Shown here one piece after another: positions 44,256 to 54,293 of a stretch of 64,000 nt of DNA (within the stretch, counting starts at the first letter, position 1; every line of letters starts with the position of its first letter). The stretch covers positions 24,403 through 88,402 of IMG/VR virus record IMGVR_UViG_3300042463_000877. One strand, given 5' to 3'. This stretch comes from a virus. A model generated the notes under the pieces. It saw only the letters and a list, made by a program, of their open reading frames with translations. It had not been told where the DNA came from and made no database searches. Position numbers and translations under genes: made by a program.

Positions 44256-46094
44256 ATGGCAGAAAAGAAAATATCGTACACAACAAGGGACTTTCAAGGA
44301 ATAAGAACCGAACTTATTAATTTTACTAGACAGTATTATCCAGACCTTGTACAAAACTTTAACGATGCCGGTATTTTTTCGGTATTTTTGGATTTAAATG
44401 CGGCGGTTACAGACAACCTACAATTCCATATTGATAGAAGTATTCAAGAAACTGTTTTACAATATGCCCAACAAAGATCTTCAGTTTTTAATATTGCAAG
44501 AACTTATGGGTTAAAAATTCCAGGACAAAGACCTTCTGTTTCCTTAGTAGACTTTTCAATCACTGTACCAGCTTTTGGTGATAAAGAAAATTTAAGTTAC
44601 TGTGGTATATTAAGAAGAGGTGCTCAAGTTCTTGGTGCTGGACAACCGTTTGAAACTGTTTATGATATCGATTTTTCATCCGCAGTAAATGCCGAAGGTT
44701 CACCAAATAGATTAAAGATACCTAATTTCGATTCAAACGGAAAAATAATAAACTATACAATTATTAAACGTGAAGTTGTTGTTAATGGTGTTACAAAAGT
44801 ATTTAAAAAAGTTGTTACACCTAATGACGTTAGACCTTTTTATGAATTATTCTTACCAGAAAAAAATGTATTGGGTATAACAAGTGTACTAATAAAAGAA
44901 GGGACACAATATGTAACAATACCACCTACTCAAGAATTTCTTGGTCAAAACAATCGATGGTATGAAGTTCAAGCCTTAATGGAAGATAGAGTTTTTATTG
45001 AAGACCCAACAAAAACATCTGATAGTCCAGGTATTAAAGTTGGAAAATATGTTACAACAACAGATAAGTTTATAACTGAATATACACCAGAAGGATTCTT
45101 TAAAATGACGTTTGGTGGTGGTAATACCTCAGCTGAAGACCAGTTAAGAGAATTTGCAAGAGACGGTCTTTCGTTCGACCTTTCAAAATATACAAACAAC
45201 CTAACATTAGGTAGCGCATTAAAACCTAACACAACAATGTTTATACAATATAGAGTTGGTGGTGGTAGTAATACAAACTTAGGTATAAATGTAATAAGTC
45301 AAATTGGAACTGTTAATTTTGCTGTTAATGGTCCATCAGATAATGTTAATAGAAGCGTTATTAATTCTTTACGATGTAATAACGTTACAGCGGCAATTGG
45401 TGGGGCAGACAATCCATCAACAGAAGAGGTTAGACAAATGGTTTCATTTAACTTTTCAGCACAAAATAGAGCGGTTACAATCAATGACTACGAATCAATA
45501 ATTAGAACAATGCCATCACAATTTGGTGCACCAGCTAAAGTTACGATTACTGAAGAAAATAATAAAATTAAGATTAAATTATTATCTTATGATAGTGATG
45601 GAAAATTAACTGAAATAACATCCAATACACTAAAACAGAATATTGCTAATTACTTATCAAATTACAGAATGATTAACGATTATATTTCTGTTGAAAGTGC
45701 TAATGTTATTGATTTAAGTACAAATGTTGATGTTGTTTTAGATGCAAGCCAAAATCAAGGAACAATTGTTACACAAATTATAGACATAATAACACAATAT
45801 TTTTCACCGGCTAATAGACAAATGGGTGAAAATGTATATATTTCTGAAATTAGAAAACGAATCCAAAATTTAGATGGTGTTATTAGTATATCTGATGTAC
45901 AATTCTTTAATAAAGTTGGTGGTCAGTACTCGTCATCACAAACATCACAAAGATATATTGACCCAGCAACAAGACAAATAGAATTAATTGCCGATACCAT
46001 ATTTGCAGAACCAACCCAAATGTATCAAATTAGGTTCCCAAATAAGGATATTAATGTAAGAGTTCTTAACTTTAAGGGTATTAACTTTTCTTGA
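44256..46094 (+). CDS. 6: Baseplate wedge protein gp6 / J-like
   Basis: 612 residues, near T4 gp6 (660 aa). ISYTTRDFQGIRTELINFTR and FNDAGIFSVFLDLNAAVTDN are the J/gp6-type N-terminus; NRAVTINDYESIIRTMPSQF (near 408) and IVTQIIDIITQYFSPANRQM, EIRKRIQNLDGVISISDVQF form the C-terminal conserved part. It forms the wedge ring linking hub and periphery. Its partner gp25 is directly upstream. The gene ends 75 nt before the broken tail gene. Confidence 0.92.
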   Translation: MAEKKISYTTRDFQGIRTELINFTRQYYPDLVQNFNDAGIFSVFLDLNAAVTDNLQFHIDRSIQETVLQYAQQRSSVFNIARTYGLKIPGQRPSVSLVDFSITVPAFGDKENLSYCGILRRGAQVLGAGQPFETVYDIDFSSAVNAEGSPNRLKIPNFDSNGKIINYTIIKREVVVNGVTKVFKKVVTPNDVRPFYELFLPEKNVLGITSVLIKEGTQYVTIPPTQEFLGQNNRWYEVQALMEDRVFIEDPTKTSDSPGIKVGKYVTTTDKFITEYTPEGFFKMTFGGGNTSAEDQLREFARDGLSFDLSKYTNNLTLGSALKPNTTMFIQYRVGGGSNTNLGINVISQIGTVNFAVNGPSDNVNRSVINSLRCNNVTAAIGGADNPSTEEVRQMVSFNFSAQNRAVTINDYESIIRTMPSQFGAPAKVTITEENNKIKIKLLSYDSDGKLTEITSNTLKQNIANYLSNYRMINDYISVESANVIDLSTNVDVVLDASQNQGTIVTQIIDIITQYFSPANRQMGENVYISEIRKRIQNLDGVISISDVQFFNKVGGQYSSSQTSQRYIDPATRQIELIADTIFAEPTQMYQIRFPNKDINVRVLNFKGINFS

Positions 46095-46144
46095 TAATTT
46101 ATTTTTTTTATAAAAGGATTATTTTTTGAAAATAGGAAATAAAC

Positions 46145-46158
46145 TATTTATCAAAAAA
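46145..46158 (+). promoter_or_regulatory. TATTTATC-type motif before broken tail gene
   Basis: TATTTATCAAAAAA ends 11 nt before the ATG at 46170. Confidence 0.4.
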
Positions 46159-46169
46159 GAAGAAATTTA

Positions 46170-46652
46170 ATGCCAAAATCATATAGAATAAGAACCCAGG
46201 TTGGGGTCGACAAATCAGTTAAAGTTAATCTGGACCAAGATTTTGACCAAATTAACATACTTTCTCTTAAAATATTACAGAGTGAGGTTTATAGTAGACA
46301 ATGTTCTGACTATGGTGTTATTGTTGGTCGTGTATTTGTTAATGGTGGTTTTGGATTACCAAATGCAAGGGTTTCTATTTTCATACCGCTACAACCAGAA
46401 GATGAAAATAACCCAGTAATAACTGAATTATACCCTTACCAAAGTTTATCTGATGTAAGTGACGACGGTTATAGATATAATTTATTACCTAAACTACCCT
46501 CGTATGAAGGTCACGCAGCAACTGGAACTTTTCCAACAAAAGAAGAAGTTTTATTAGACCAATCTTATATTGAGGTGTACGACAAATATTATAAGTTCAC
46601 AACTAAAACAAATGAAAGTGGTGATTATATGATATTGGTTGTTTTTCACTAA
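46170..46652 (+). CDS. Tail protein, N-terminal fragment of a broken gene
   Basis: 160 residues ending in YMILVVFH and a TAA. The N-terminus has SYRIRTQVGVDKSVKVNLDQ, then VIVGRVFVNGGFGLPNARVS, which looks like a carboxypeptidase-regulatory/Ig-type repeat domain common in phage tail proteins. The following frame (from 46625 to 51733) continues the same protein: related proteins run ESGDYM...GVP...DLSDIGCFSLTP, whereas here ESGDYMI is cut and frame 2 resumes at LYDIGCFSLTPQDL. About 15 residues seem missing and the frame is shifted. So 46170-51733 is best read as one gene of about 1,870 residues with a small deletion, or an assembly error. Confidence 0.75.
   Translation: MPKSYRIRTQVGVDKSVKVNLDQDFDQINILSLKILQSEVYSRQCSDYGVIVGRVFVNGGFGLPNARVSIFIPLQPEDENNPVITELYPYQSLSDVSDDGYRYNLLPKLPSYEGHAATGTFPTKEEVLLDQSYIEVYDKYYKFTTKTNESGDYMILVVFH
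46622..46652 (+). other. Frame-disrupting junction (probable short deletion)
   Basis: The text GGTGATTATATGATATTGGT carries both ends: zero frame ESGDYMI and frame 2 LYDIGC. ATGATA/TATGATATT could be microhomology at a deletion of non-multiple-of-three length. The upstream TGA in frame 2 is at 46622-46624. Confidence 0.55.
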
Positions 46653-47092
46653 CACCACAAGACTTAATCCAGAATGGAATTGCAACAGAAAATCAAGTTG
46701 ATGGAAATACATTTAAGTCTTCTACAAATTTAAATGAACTTCCACAGATAAAAACATTAAATAAAATTATTGATATTTCACCATTATGGGGTGATACAGA
46801 CGTTTGCCAATTAGGTATTACAAGAGTTGACTTTGATTTAAGTGAAGCAAATATAAGTATTGAACCAAAAGCAGTCTTTCTTGGTTCTATAATATCAACA
46901 ACTGATGACGATGCACTAAGAGTAAGTTGTAAACCAAAAAATAATACTGGAAATCTTTGTGAGTTAATCGCAGGTCCAGGACAAATATTATCAATAAGAC
47001 AAACAATAAATGTTGACCAGTTAGGACTCCCAATACTTGAAGAATTTAAATTACCAAACGATGGAAAAGTAATAGATGGTGATGGTTCGTAT

Positions 47093-50000
47093 TTGGTTAA
47101 TTTACCAATGAACTTAGATTATGTTTACACAAATGAATTTGGTGAACAAGCAATTTCAAATGACCCAAAATTAGGAATACCAACAAAAGCAAGGTATAGG
47201 TTTAAATTTAAGTGGGAAAACGAAGGTGGTTTACAAAATGAGTTCCAAAGAGCAAATTATTTTGTACCAAATATTAAAGAACATGGGTGGACAGTATCCA
47301 CTTATAATAGTGACCCTTTAAAAACTGGACAAGTACAATTACTTACCGGAACAATACAACCCGGACAAGGTACAAGTGTTATATTTGGTCCACTTGGAAA
47401 TAGTGGTTTAGTTTTTAAAGAAGTTGTAAATGTATCAAGTTATTCTGTTGAAGTAGGACCAAGTATTGGTGGACCTTGGACACCATATTATGGTGACACC
47501 CAAGTGATATCAACACAAACACCAAATGATTTTATAAATGTAACTTTGGTTCCAGAGGACCCAAATCAACCATCAGACATTGTTTATAAGTTTTTTAATC
47601 AAGAATATTTTGATTTATTAAAATCATATTCATTTAGTTTAGATTGGGACGACTACGCAGATTCACAAGCGGCAATAAATTGTGAAGATACTTTTTATGA
47701 ATTTCACTATAATAAAGTATATACAACAGCAATGTTTCTTGATCGTTATAAAAGAGGTCTTGGAAGAGCAAAACATTTAGGGATAAAAGAAATTGATAAT
47801 AGAACTTGTAAGTCTGAAACAAACACATTTCCAGTAAATGACGTTGTAAGAAATTTTGATTTTTTATTTTTTATTTTTAATTTGTTTATTTCAATATTAA
47901 CACCACTTGTTTTTGTTCCTTTATTGTTTATAGCACATTTAATTTCATTTATTTGGCCAGTACTTAAATACTTGTTAGTATTTTTGGGTGTATACATATC
48001 ATACCTTGGTGTTGATTCGGGAATTGATTTATATTACTATATCACTTCAATAGGTGATGCAAACGCAGGTGGTCCAGTAATTTCTCTTGCAACAATTTTA
48101 CAAATTATAAAACAAGGTGTGAAAGTGTTATTTATGGTTGCCGCAGGTATTGCTTTAAGTGCTTTTACACTAAAATATTTAATAAATATTGATAACTTCC
48201 CAAGACTTGGATTACCAATGTTATCATATCCCGATTGTACAGCATGTGATTGTGAATGTGGAAACGCAGACTTTTCTGAGGCAAATAACATAAATGAGTC
48301 TAGTGTTAATCAAGGAATATCTGATGCTCAATCACAAGTTGACGGTTCAGATTTACCAGAAGGAATACCAACAACAGCAATTACTGATAATTCTTTTATT
48401 GCACCAATTAATCTACCTTCTTCTTACCCAACATTATCACATCCAAATGTGTCTCAACCAGAACCACAAAATCAACCAATTACAGGACCCTATTATTTTA
48501 ATGGGTTTAGCTGTAATCCAACATTCAATTGTAATTCACCATTATTTTGGAACGTACCTTGGTGTGGGCATAAATCATTAAGTTACTCAATCGGAGAACA
48601 ATGGATAGACACAAATGTTATTATTGCCGCAACTCTTGGATATCAAAGATTATTAAGCGGTAGTGAATCATTAGATATTGGAAATGATTATTATGGTGTT
48701 CCAGATAAAACATATTTACACGCACCAAATCATTTTTTACTTTCAGCTCAAAAATATTTAGGTAGTGATTGGAGATTTTTTGCAAAACCATATACTGAAA
48801 CATATTCACAAAAATTAAATGAATTTAATTTGAGACAAAAATATTTTGATAATGTAAATCAAATTGAAGTAACATTTAACACAACAAGTACTAATAATCA
48901 AAATACAAAACATAAAGACCAAGTATTGGTAATATTAGCAAAAGCCGGAACCGCAAGTCAAATCGGTGTTGGTAGTTTATTTACATTCCAAGATGGTGTG
49001 ATTTCTTTGTGTAACCCAAATTTGACAGGTGTTACGTTTCACGATGGTAATAATTTTGGTGAAAATCAATTTGGAAATAATGCCGTTACTGGTTTCACAA
49101 CAACTGGTATTAGTATTACAAATTTAAGTTATGCAAACCCAACAACACCAACCAACTCCCAATCAGTACAATATGAACTATTCTATTCTGGTGAAAGTGA
49201 AAATTATTTACAGTACAATATAGATTTAGAATACTTCCAATTAATTTCCGGATATACATACAACCAATTTAATTCACTTGCAAGTTTCACAAATGCAAAT
49301 TACTTCCCAAGTAAATATCTAAAACACGATGCTGTTTTTGTTTATCAAGATGGTGATTGTAATTTAACACAAGCACCACCACCGGCAAGTAATTATCAGT
49401 ATTCATATTTTAACAATATTGTTGAAAATATTCCACAATTTGGTAATTTAGAAGTTTTAATTATTACTAGAGGTGTTGACCCACATTCACCTAAACAAAA
49501 AAATAAATACGATTTATCTAGAATTTTTGGTAAATCATTTGGACAAGGACCAATTGTTGAGGGTGAATATTATTTGAATATACCAATACAAGCAACAGGA
49601 ATAAAACCAACAACACATATCATAACACAAAATGATTCAGCGCCAGATTTATTTTTTGAACCATATAATTTTAGAATTGGAGAAACATATATAGTAAGTG
49701 GTGTAACTTGTAATGAATTTACTGGGTTTACGTCAACATTACCTTTTTATTATTTATGTCCAGATGAATTTATTGCTAATAGTTATAAACCATCACCATT
49801 ATTAAATTTCCAAACAATATCATCAATTGCACCAAATCAACACACTATTTTAAGTAATTCAAACGGAAGATCATCTGTTTTACCAACAATTTATGATGTT
49901 TCAAACACACCTTTTCATCAAACTTTACCACAATCTACTTTAAATTATTATTTTGCTGGTGGTTCATTTACAGCATCTAATTCATTTGCTGGTCAGATTT

Positions 50001-51733
50001 ATCAAGGTATGACCCAAAATTTTAATGGAAATAACGACCAATATTCTGTAGGACTTACTAAATATGCTGTATATTCACCTGCTTACTATAAGTACAATCC
50101 GGCACCAATATTCTTTACAGTTGACCAAACACCTGGACAACCACAATACCTTGTTATGAGAAGTGACAGATTACCAACCTCAACAAGAACCCAAGAAAAT
50201 TACGCTGAAACAAGTTATGCACTACATCAAAATACTAATTTCCAATATTTTAGTGCACAAGGTCAATCATCGCCAACAATAGCTTTAGCACCAGACCCAT
50301 CTGCTGGTCAAGCCGTTTATGATGAGTCAGAATTTGTACAAGGTTTAACATCAACATTAAGTTGTGAAAATATGAAACCTTTAGAATGTTACCAAGGTAG
50401 CGGGACCAATGTAAGTATTAATCCAAACTGCGATATACCAGAAAATAGAATGGTTAGAGGTTGTTATTGTTTATTAAATAAAGATTTTTTATTTGAATTT
50501 CCAGAAGACGCTAGATTGTTACTTGAATGGAAAACAAGATTTACACTAACATTTGCGGCATGTAGAGGAGTATTTTCTCAAACATTCCAAAACAACTGGA
50601 TTAATGGTGTTTTATATATGTTTACATTTAATAAAGTAAGTAAATTTAATTTAGCACAACCAGATGAACCACAATATAAGTACTGTCAAGATACTATTGT
50701 TTATAATGAATTAACTAATGGTTTTTATTACAGGTCTTCACCTTGGAATGGTAATAATTTTATTGGTGTTGAATCACCGCCAGCAAGTCAGTTTTGGCCA
50801 ACAGAATTAATAAATGATTTCCCAGGGTTAGGGTATAACACAAAAAGAATACAATTTCCAACAACAGTAATGGATATGGGACCTAGAGATAAGTTTATTA
50901 GTCAAATATGTAATGATTCGGATTTTAACGGATATCTTGTTGACCAAGTAAAATCAACGTCTTACCAAGATAATTCTGATTTGCTACAAATGAGTTTTAT
51001 TTCAAGACTACTTAATGCTTCAGTTTGGGACCAAATAATACCAATTGGTAACCCAAGTGGTGGATCATCAGAAGGTAAAGGTATTGTTCAGTTTTTTAAT
51101 AGCTCAAGACAAGCGGAAAGAATTGATGGTGATATCGCACAAGCATTATCAATAAATTCTGAGTGGAGAGTAAGTCCATACATTGAAGAAAATTACCCAA
51201 ATAATTTCTTATATATTGGTTCAGATGCAACACCAGACGCAAAGCCTGTATTTGGTATTTTCTTTTCATCATCTACCGAAGATTATAGTTATAGAAGAAA
51301 ATTATCACCTGGTATTGAAGCTTTAAGTTACAAGTGTGGTGGTGTATTTAATTATTATGGTTATCCTCACGACCAAAATGTACCACATTATTTATGGAGG
51401 ATAACAGGACCAACAAATAGTATTTTTGGAACAGAAGATAATAATTGGAATACGCAGGTTTTATCAAATGGTGGATTCTTTAGTAAGACTTATCAAGATT
51501 TAGATTTTAATACAGACCCATATTTTAGGAAATCAAATAACCTTGAAAATTTTGGATTTATAACAAACTTTGATTCTAATGATAATCCAGAAATTTTACC
51601 AAACGGTGTTGTAAATGGATTACCAAATCAAAGTGTTATTGTTGGAGCACCATATCATTTTTATTTTGGACTTTCAAACGGAAATACAGCAATTGATAAA
51701 TTCATAAAAGTTTACATCAACACCGAAGGATAA
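47093..51733 (+). CDS. Tail protein with membrane segments, C-terminal part of broken gene
   Basis: The first ATG is 47093 (1546 residues), but this frame is open from 46625 without a start, so the real protein begins upstream. Residues about 253-300 contain long hydrophobic stretches (FDFLFFIFNLFISILTPLVF, LLVFLGVYISYLGVD), and about 320-360 another (VKVLFMVAAGIALSAFTLKY), unusual for a tail protein. A Cys cluster (YPDCTACDCECGN) follows near 382. The rest is beta-rich fibre-like sequence with many Gln/Asn/Thr. A role in contact with or insertion into the host envelope is inferred from the membrane segments. The stop overlaps the next start (TAATG). Confidence 0.75.
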   Translation: MVNLPMNLDYVYTNEFGEQAISNDPKLGIPTKARYRFKFKWENEGGLQNEFQRANYFVPNIKEHGWTVSTYNSDPLKTGQVQLLTGTIQPGQGTSVIFGPLGNSGLVFKEVVNVSSYSVEVGPSIGGPWTPYYGDTQVISTQTPNDFINVTLVPEDPNQPSDIVYKFFNQEYFDLLKSYSFSLDWDDYADSQAAINCEDTFYEFHYNKVYTTAMFLDRYKRGLGRAKHLGIKEIDNRTCKSETNTFPVNDVVRNFDFLFFIFNLFISILTPLVFVPLLFIAHLISFIWPVLKYLLVFLGVYISYLGVDSGIDLYYYITSIGDANAGGPVISLATILQIIKQGVKVLFMVAAGIALSAFTLKYLINIDNFPRLGLPMLSYPDCTACDCECGNADFSEANNINESSVNQGISDAQSQVDGSDLPEGIPTTAITDNSFIAPINLPSSYPTLSHPNVSQPEPQNQPITGPYYFNGFSCNPTFNCNSPLFWNVPWCGHKSLSYSIGEQWIDTNVIIAATLGYQRLLSGSESLDIGNDYYGVPDKTYLHAPNHFLLSAQKYLGSDWRFFAKPYTETYSQKLNEFNLRQKYFDNVNQIEVTFNTTSTNNQNTKHKDQVLVILAKAGTASQIGVGSLFTFQDGVISLCNPNLTGVTFHDGNNFGENQFGNNAVTGFTTTGISITNLSYANPTTPTNSQSVQYELFYSGESENYLQYNIDLEYFQLISGYTYNQFNSLASFTNANYFPSKYLKHDAVFVYQDGDCNLTQAPPPASNYQYSYFNNIVENIPQFGNLEVLIITRGVDPHSPKQKNKYDLSRIFGKSFGQGPIVEGEYYLNIPIQATGIKPTTHIITQNDSAPDLFFEPYNFRIGETYIVSGVTCNEFTGFTSTLPFYYLCPDEFIANSYKPSPLLNFQTISSIAPNQHTILSNSNGRSSVLPTIYDVSNTPFHQTLPQSTLNYYFAGGSFTASNSFAGQIYQGMTQNFNGNNDQYSVGLTKYAVYSPAYYKYNPAPIFFTVDQTPGQPQYLVMRSDRLPTSTRTQENYAETSYALHQNTNFQYFSAQGQSSPTIALAPDPSAGQAVYDESEFVQGLTSTLSCENMKPLECYQGSGTNVSINPNCDIPENRMVRGCYCLLNKDFLFEFPEDARLLLEWKTRFTLTFAACRGVFSQTFQNNWINGVLYMFTFNKVSKFNLAQPDEPQYKYCQDTIVYNELTNGFYYRSSPWNGNNFIGVESPPASQFWPTELINDFPGLGYNTKRIQFPTTVMDMGPRDKFISQICNDSDFNGYLVDQVKSTSYQDNSDLLQMSFISRLLNASVWDQIIPIGNPSGGSSEGKGIVQFFNSSRQAERIDGDIAQALSINSEWRVSPYIEENYPNNFLYIGSDATPDAKPVFGIFFSSSTEDYSYRRKLSPGIEALSYKCGGVFNYYGYPHDQNVPHYLWRITGPTNSIFGTEDNNWNTQVLSNGGFFSKTYQDLDFNTDPYFRKSNNLENFGFITNFDSNDNPEILPNGVVNGLPNQSVIVGAPYHFYFGLSNGNTAIDKFIKVYINTEG

Positions 51734-53487
51734 TGCCAATAGATAACCCAACAGTAATTGTTAGAAGTAATAATAGATACCAAGGTGCACCAGTACTTGA
51801 CGGTCAACAAAAAATTGTTCTTGAACAAACATCACACGAACAAGTTGAATATGAAAGATATATAGATGTTAATCTTGAAGAAACTTTTGTTAATGAAAGA
51901 GAAGCATCTAACGTTTTTAGACCAAGTACAAAATATAATCTAATAATAAAAAACAAATATTCTGGAAGTACTTTTTACCAACCATATGTTGATTACTTAG
52001 CTTACACAAAAGTAGTCGAAACAACTGAAAAAATTGCTTGTAATCCTGGATTAACACCTATTGAATGGTATGGTTTTCCACAATATTCTGAATTTGATTT
52101 TATAAGAAATGATAATAACCAAGTTGGTTACACATCAGGTGTTAATAACCATCAAATTTTTATAAACAAAAGTGCGTCAACTTATAATTGGACACACTAT
52201 ATGTCTTACCCATATTCAAACGACTATACAAAAACATTATATGTTCACGACCCACAAACAATTGCAACTTGGACTTTTCAAGCTCAAGACGGTATACCGT
52301 ACTTAATCACATCAAGAATTAATAATTTAATTACATTTAGATGTCCGATGAAACACGGATTAAGTACAAGACAATACGTCCAGCTACCATTCAGTTATAA
52401 TGGGACAGATTTATTTGAAATTGATTCCGTTGGTGATGGTGGTTCTGGTAGTGAAGAATATATTTTTAACATATTTGATATTGGTTATTTAACAACAAAT
52501 TTTGACCCAGGAAATACTGGTAATTTAAAGAAAGTTTTGGATCCAGTAAATTCTGCCGAAACAATGTCGAAATATTATGTTAAGGTTAATAAGATTTTGA
52601 CTGAAGTTGGTGATGCAATTTTAACAAAATCTGGATTTGAAGAAAACATTTTTAATTTAAAAACACAATTTGAAAAAGTTTTATCTGGCGGAACACCACT
52701 TCAAATTCTAACACCACCAACTTGTCCAAGAACATCAATAGTTGAAGGTTCACAATGTTATACACTATCATTTAATCGAGACATTGATATTAGTAAAATA
52801 CGAGATAATCAAAATAGACCAATAAACGAACTATACTTTACAAGTGTTTGGAAAGGGTATTGGGGTTGGACAAATAAATTAAGAGAAGGGTATGAATTTA
52901 ATATGCCTTTACAGAATAACGCACCATCCATTTATTGGGATTTAAATAACGGTCTTTCAAATACAAACGTAGCAAATATTTCATATACATCTAATGTAGG
53001 TTCTGGACCTTTTTACTATAATAGTGACTTAAAAAAAGATGATTTATTATATGGTGATTTTTGTGAGTGGAATGACTTTACACAAGAAGAAAGGATTGTT
53101 TCACGTAAAGTTCATAAATTTACATTTAATCAAAATTGGTTTACACAATATGATTTATTTTCATTAACTAACCAACTTGGTTATTACTATTACCCACACA
53201 ATCCAGTAACAATTAGAGTTTTTTCTGAGTACGTTGAAGAAGGTGATGCAAATGTTGTGACCGGAATACCAGATTGGGCATTTTATTCAAATAGTTCAAA
53301 TGGTTTTAGATGGAGAGATATATATCCTTATGGTTATGTGGATTCTTCTGGATTAGGTGTTGACTATCCATTCACAAATGGAAAACACTATCCTTTTAAT
53401 ACAACAATTTTTAGATTATTCTATGAAGGTATAGGTCAACCAGATATAACACAAATACAAGAACCAACCGAAGATGAGTGTGAATAA
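51733..53487 (+). CDS. Virion structural protein (584 aa)
   Basis: The start shares its A with the previous stop (TAATG). The product is beta-rich and aromatic, with no membrane segment: VILEQTSHEQVEYERYIDV-like N-terminal region (IVLEQTSHEQVEYERYIDVN), CNPGLTPIEWYGFPQYSEFD, HYMSYPYSNDYTKTLYVHDP, and a C-terminus PDITQIQEPTEDECE. I do not recognise a family. It lies in a run of tightly coupled genes between the wedge and the fibres, so probably belongs to the baseplate periphery. Its last 14 nt overlap the next gene. Confidence 0.75.
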   Translation: MPIDNPTVIVRSNNRYQGAPVLDGQQKIVLEQTSHEQVEYERYIDVNLEETFVNEREASNVFRPSTKYNLIIKNKYSGSTFYQPYVDYLAYTKVVETTEKIACNPGLTPIEWYGFPQYSEFDFIRNDNNQVGYTSGVNNHQIFINKSASTYNWTHYMSYPYSNDYTKTLYVHDPQTIATWTFQAQDGIPYLITSRINNLITFRCPMKHGLSTRQYVQLPFSYNGTDLFEIDSVGDGGSGSEEYIFNIFDIGYLTTNFDPGNTGNLKKVLDPVNSAETMSKYYVKVNKILTEVGDAILTKSGFEENIFNLKTQFEKVLSGGTPLQILTPPTCPRTSIVEGSQCYTLSFNRDIDISKIRDNQNRPINELYFTSVWKGYWGWTNKLREGYEFNMPLQNNAPSIYWDLNNGLSNTNVANISYTSNVGSGPFYYNSDLKKDDLLYGDFCEWNDFTQEERIVSRKVHKFTFNQNWFTQYDLFSLTNQLGYYYYPHNPVTIRVFSEYVEEGDANVVTGIPDWAFYSNSSNGFRWRDIYPYGYVDSSGLGVDYPFTNGKHYPFNTTIFRLFYEGIGQPDITQIQEPTEDECE

Positions 53488-54292
53488 ATATAAAATAGTG
53501 AAATCAGCAATTGGTAAACAAATAGATTTACCAATCGAAATGAAATGGGATTTTTCAGAAAGAGACCAGGCTATTGATACCTACCAAGGTGAGGTACTTG
53601 ATGAACTTATTGGATTGCCAAATGACTTTGAACTTTCAAGGTTTTCGCATAGTCAGTATGTTGCAACAAATAATGTGGACATACTAACAAAAATAAATTA
53701 CGAATTTTATTTCTTTGATACTGGCGACACAATAAGTAATTCAACATCTTGGTACAACAGTTATTTGTATGAAGATTTTACAAAACAAGACGTTTATTAC
53801 TTTTCAAAACCTTTTACGAAGTCATTTTTTAAATTAGATTTTTATGATACACCAAATGAATCTAACCAAAAAAACTATTTTTCTATAATACTACCAGTAC
53901 AACAAGGTGATTTTGAAACAGTAACAATTTCAACCTTTTTACAGAACGTACAAATTAGAAAACCAAAAATGGGATTAGATTTTGTTGGAGATAAAGAAGG
54001 ATTTTTCATTTATTGGTTACGTGAGAATTTTTATATAAACATAAATGAATTTTATATGTCTGCTAAATTTTTTAATGCAAGACGAGGAATTTTTGTTAAT
54101 ATGATGAATCGACCCCAATCAATATTTTCAGCGTCAGGTAATTATTATACATTTAATAAAGCAAATTATTTTTACTATAAAGTTAGTTTAAATTACCCGT
54201 CAAAAACATATGAGGTTTATGATACAATAACTGGACTTAGAGTTGGAACAGATGTTTCATCGATAAACTGGTATGAATATTTAAACCCATAA
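53474..54292 (+). CDS. Virion structural protein (272 aa)
   Basis: Coupled to both neighbours (14-nt overlap upstream, 1-nt gap downstream). 272 residues, rich in Tyr/Phe/Asn: IEMKWDFSERDQAIDTYQGE, INEFYMSAKFFNARRGIFVN, and a C-terminal YKVSLNYPSKTYEVYDTITG. No enzymatic motif, signal or membrane segment. I do not recognise a family. Likely a baseplate-peripheral protein from its place in this operon. Confidence 0.72.
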   Translation: MSVNKYKIVKSAIGKQIDLPIEMKWDFSERDQAIDTYQGEVLDELIGLPNDFELSRFSHSQYVATNNVDILTKINYEFYFFDTGDTISNSTSWYNSYLYEDFTKQDVYYFSKPFTKSFFKLDFYDTPNESNQKNYFSIILPVQQGDFETVTISTFLQNVQIRKPKMGLDFVGDKEGFFIYWLRENFYININEFYMSAKFFNARRGIFVNMMNRPQSIFSASGNYYTFNKANYFYYKVSLNYPSKTYEVYDTITGLRVGTDVSSINWYEYLNP

Positions 54293-54293
54293 T

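Noticed and set aside
46653-47092. Apparent gap of about 440 bp without a gene
   Set aside because: The frame used by 47093-51733 is open through it, and its translation fits the same tail protein; it is part of the broken gene, not an intergenic region.
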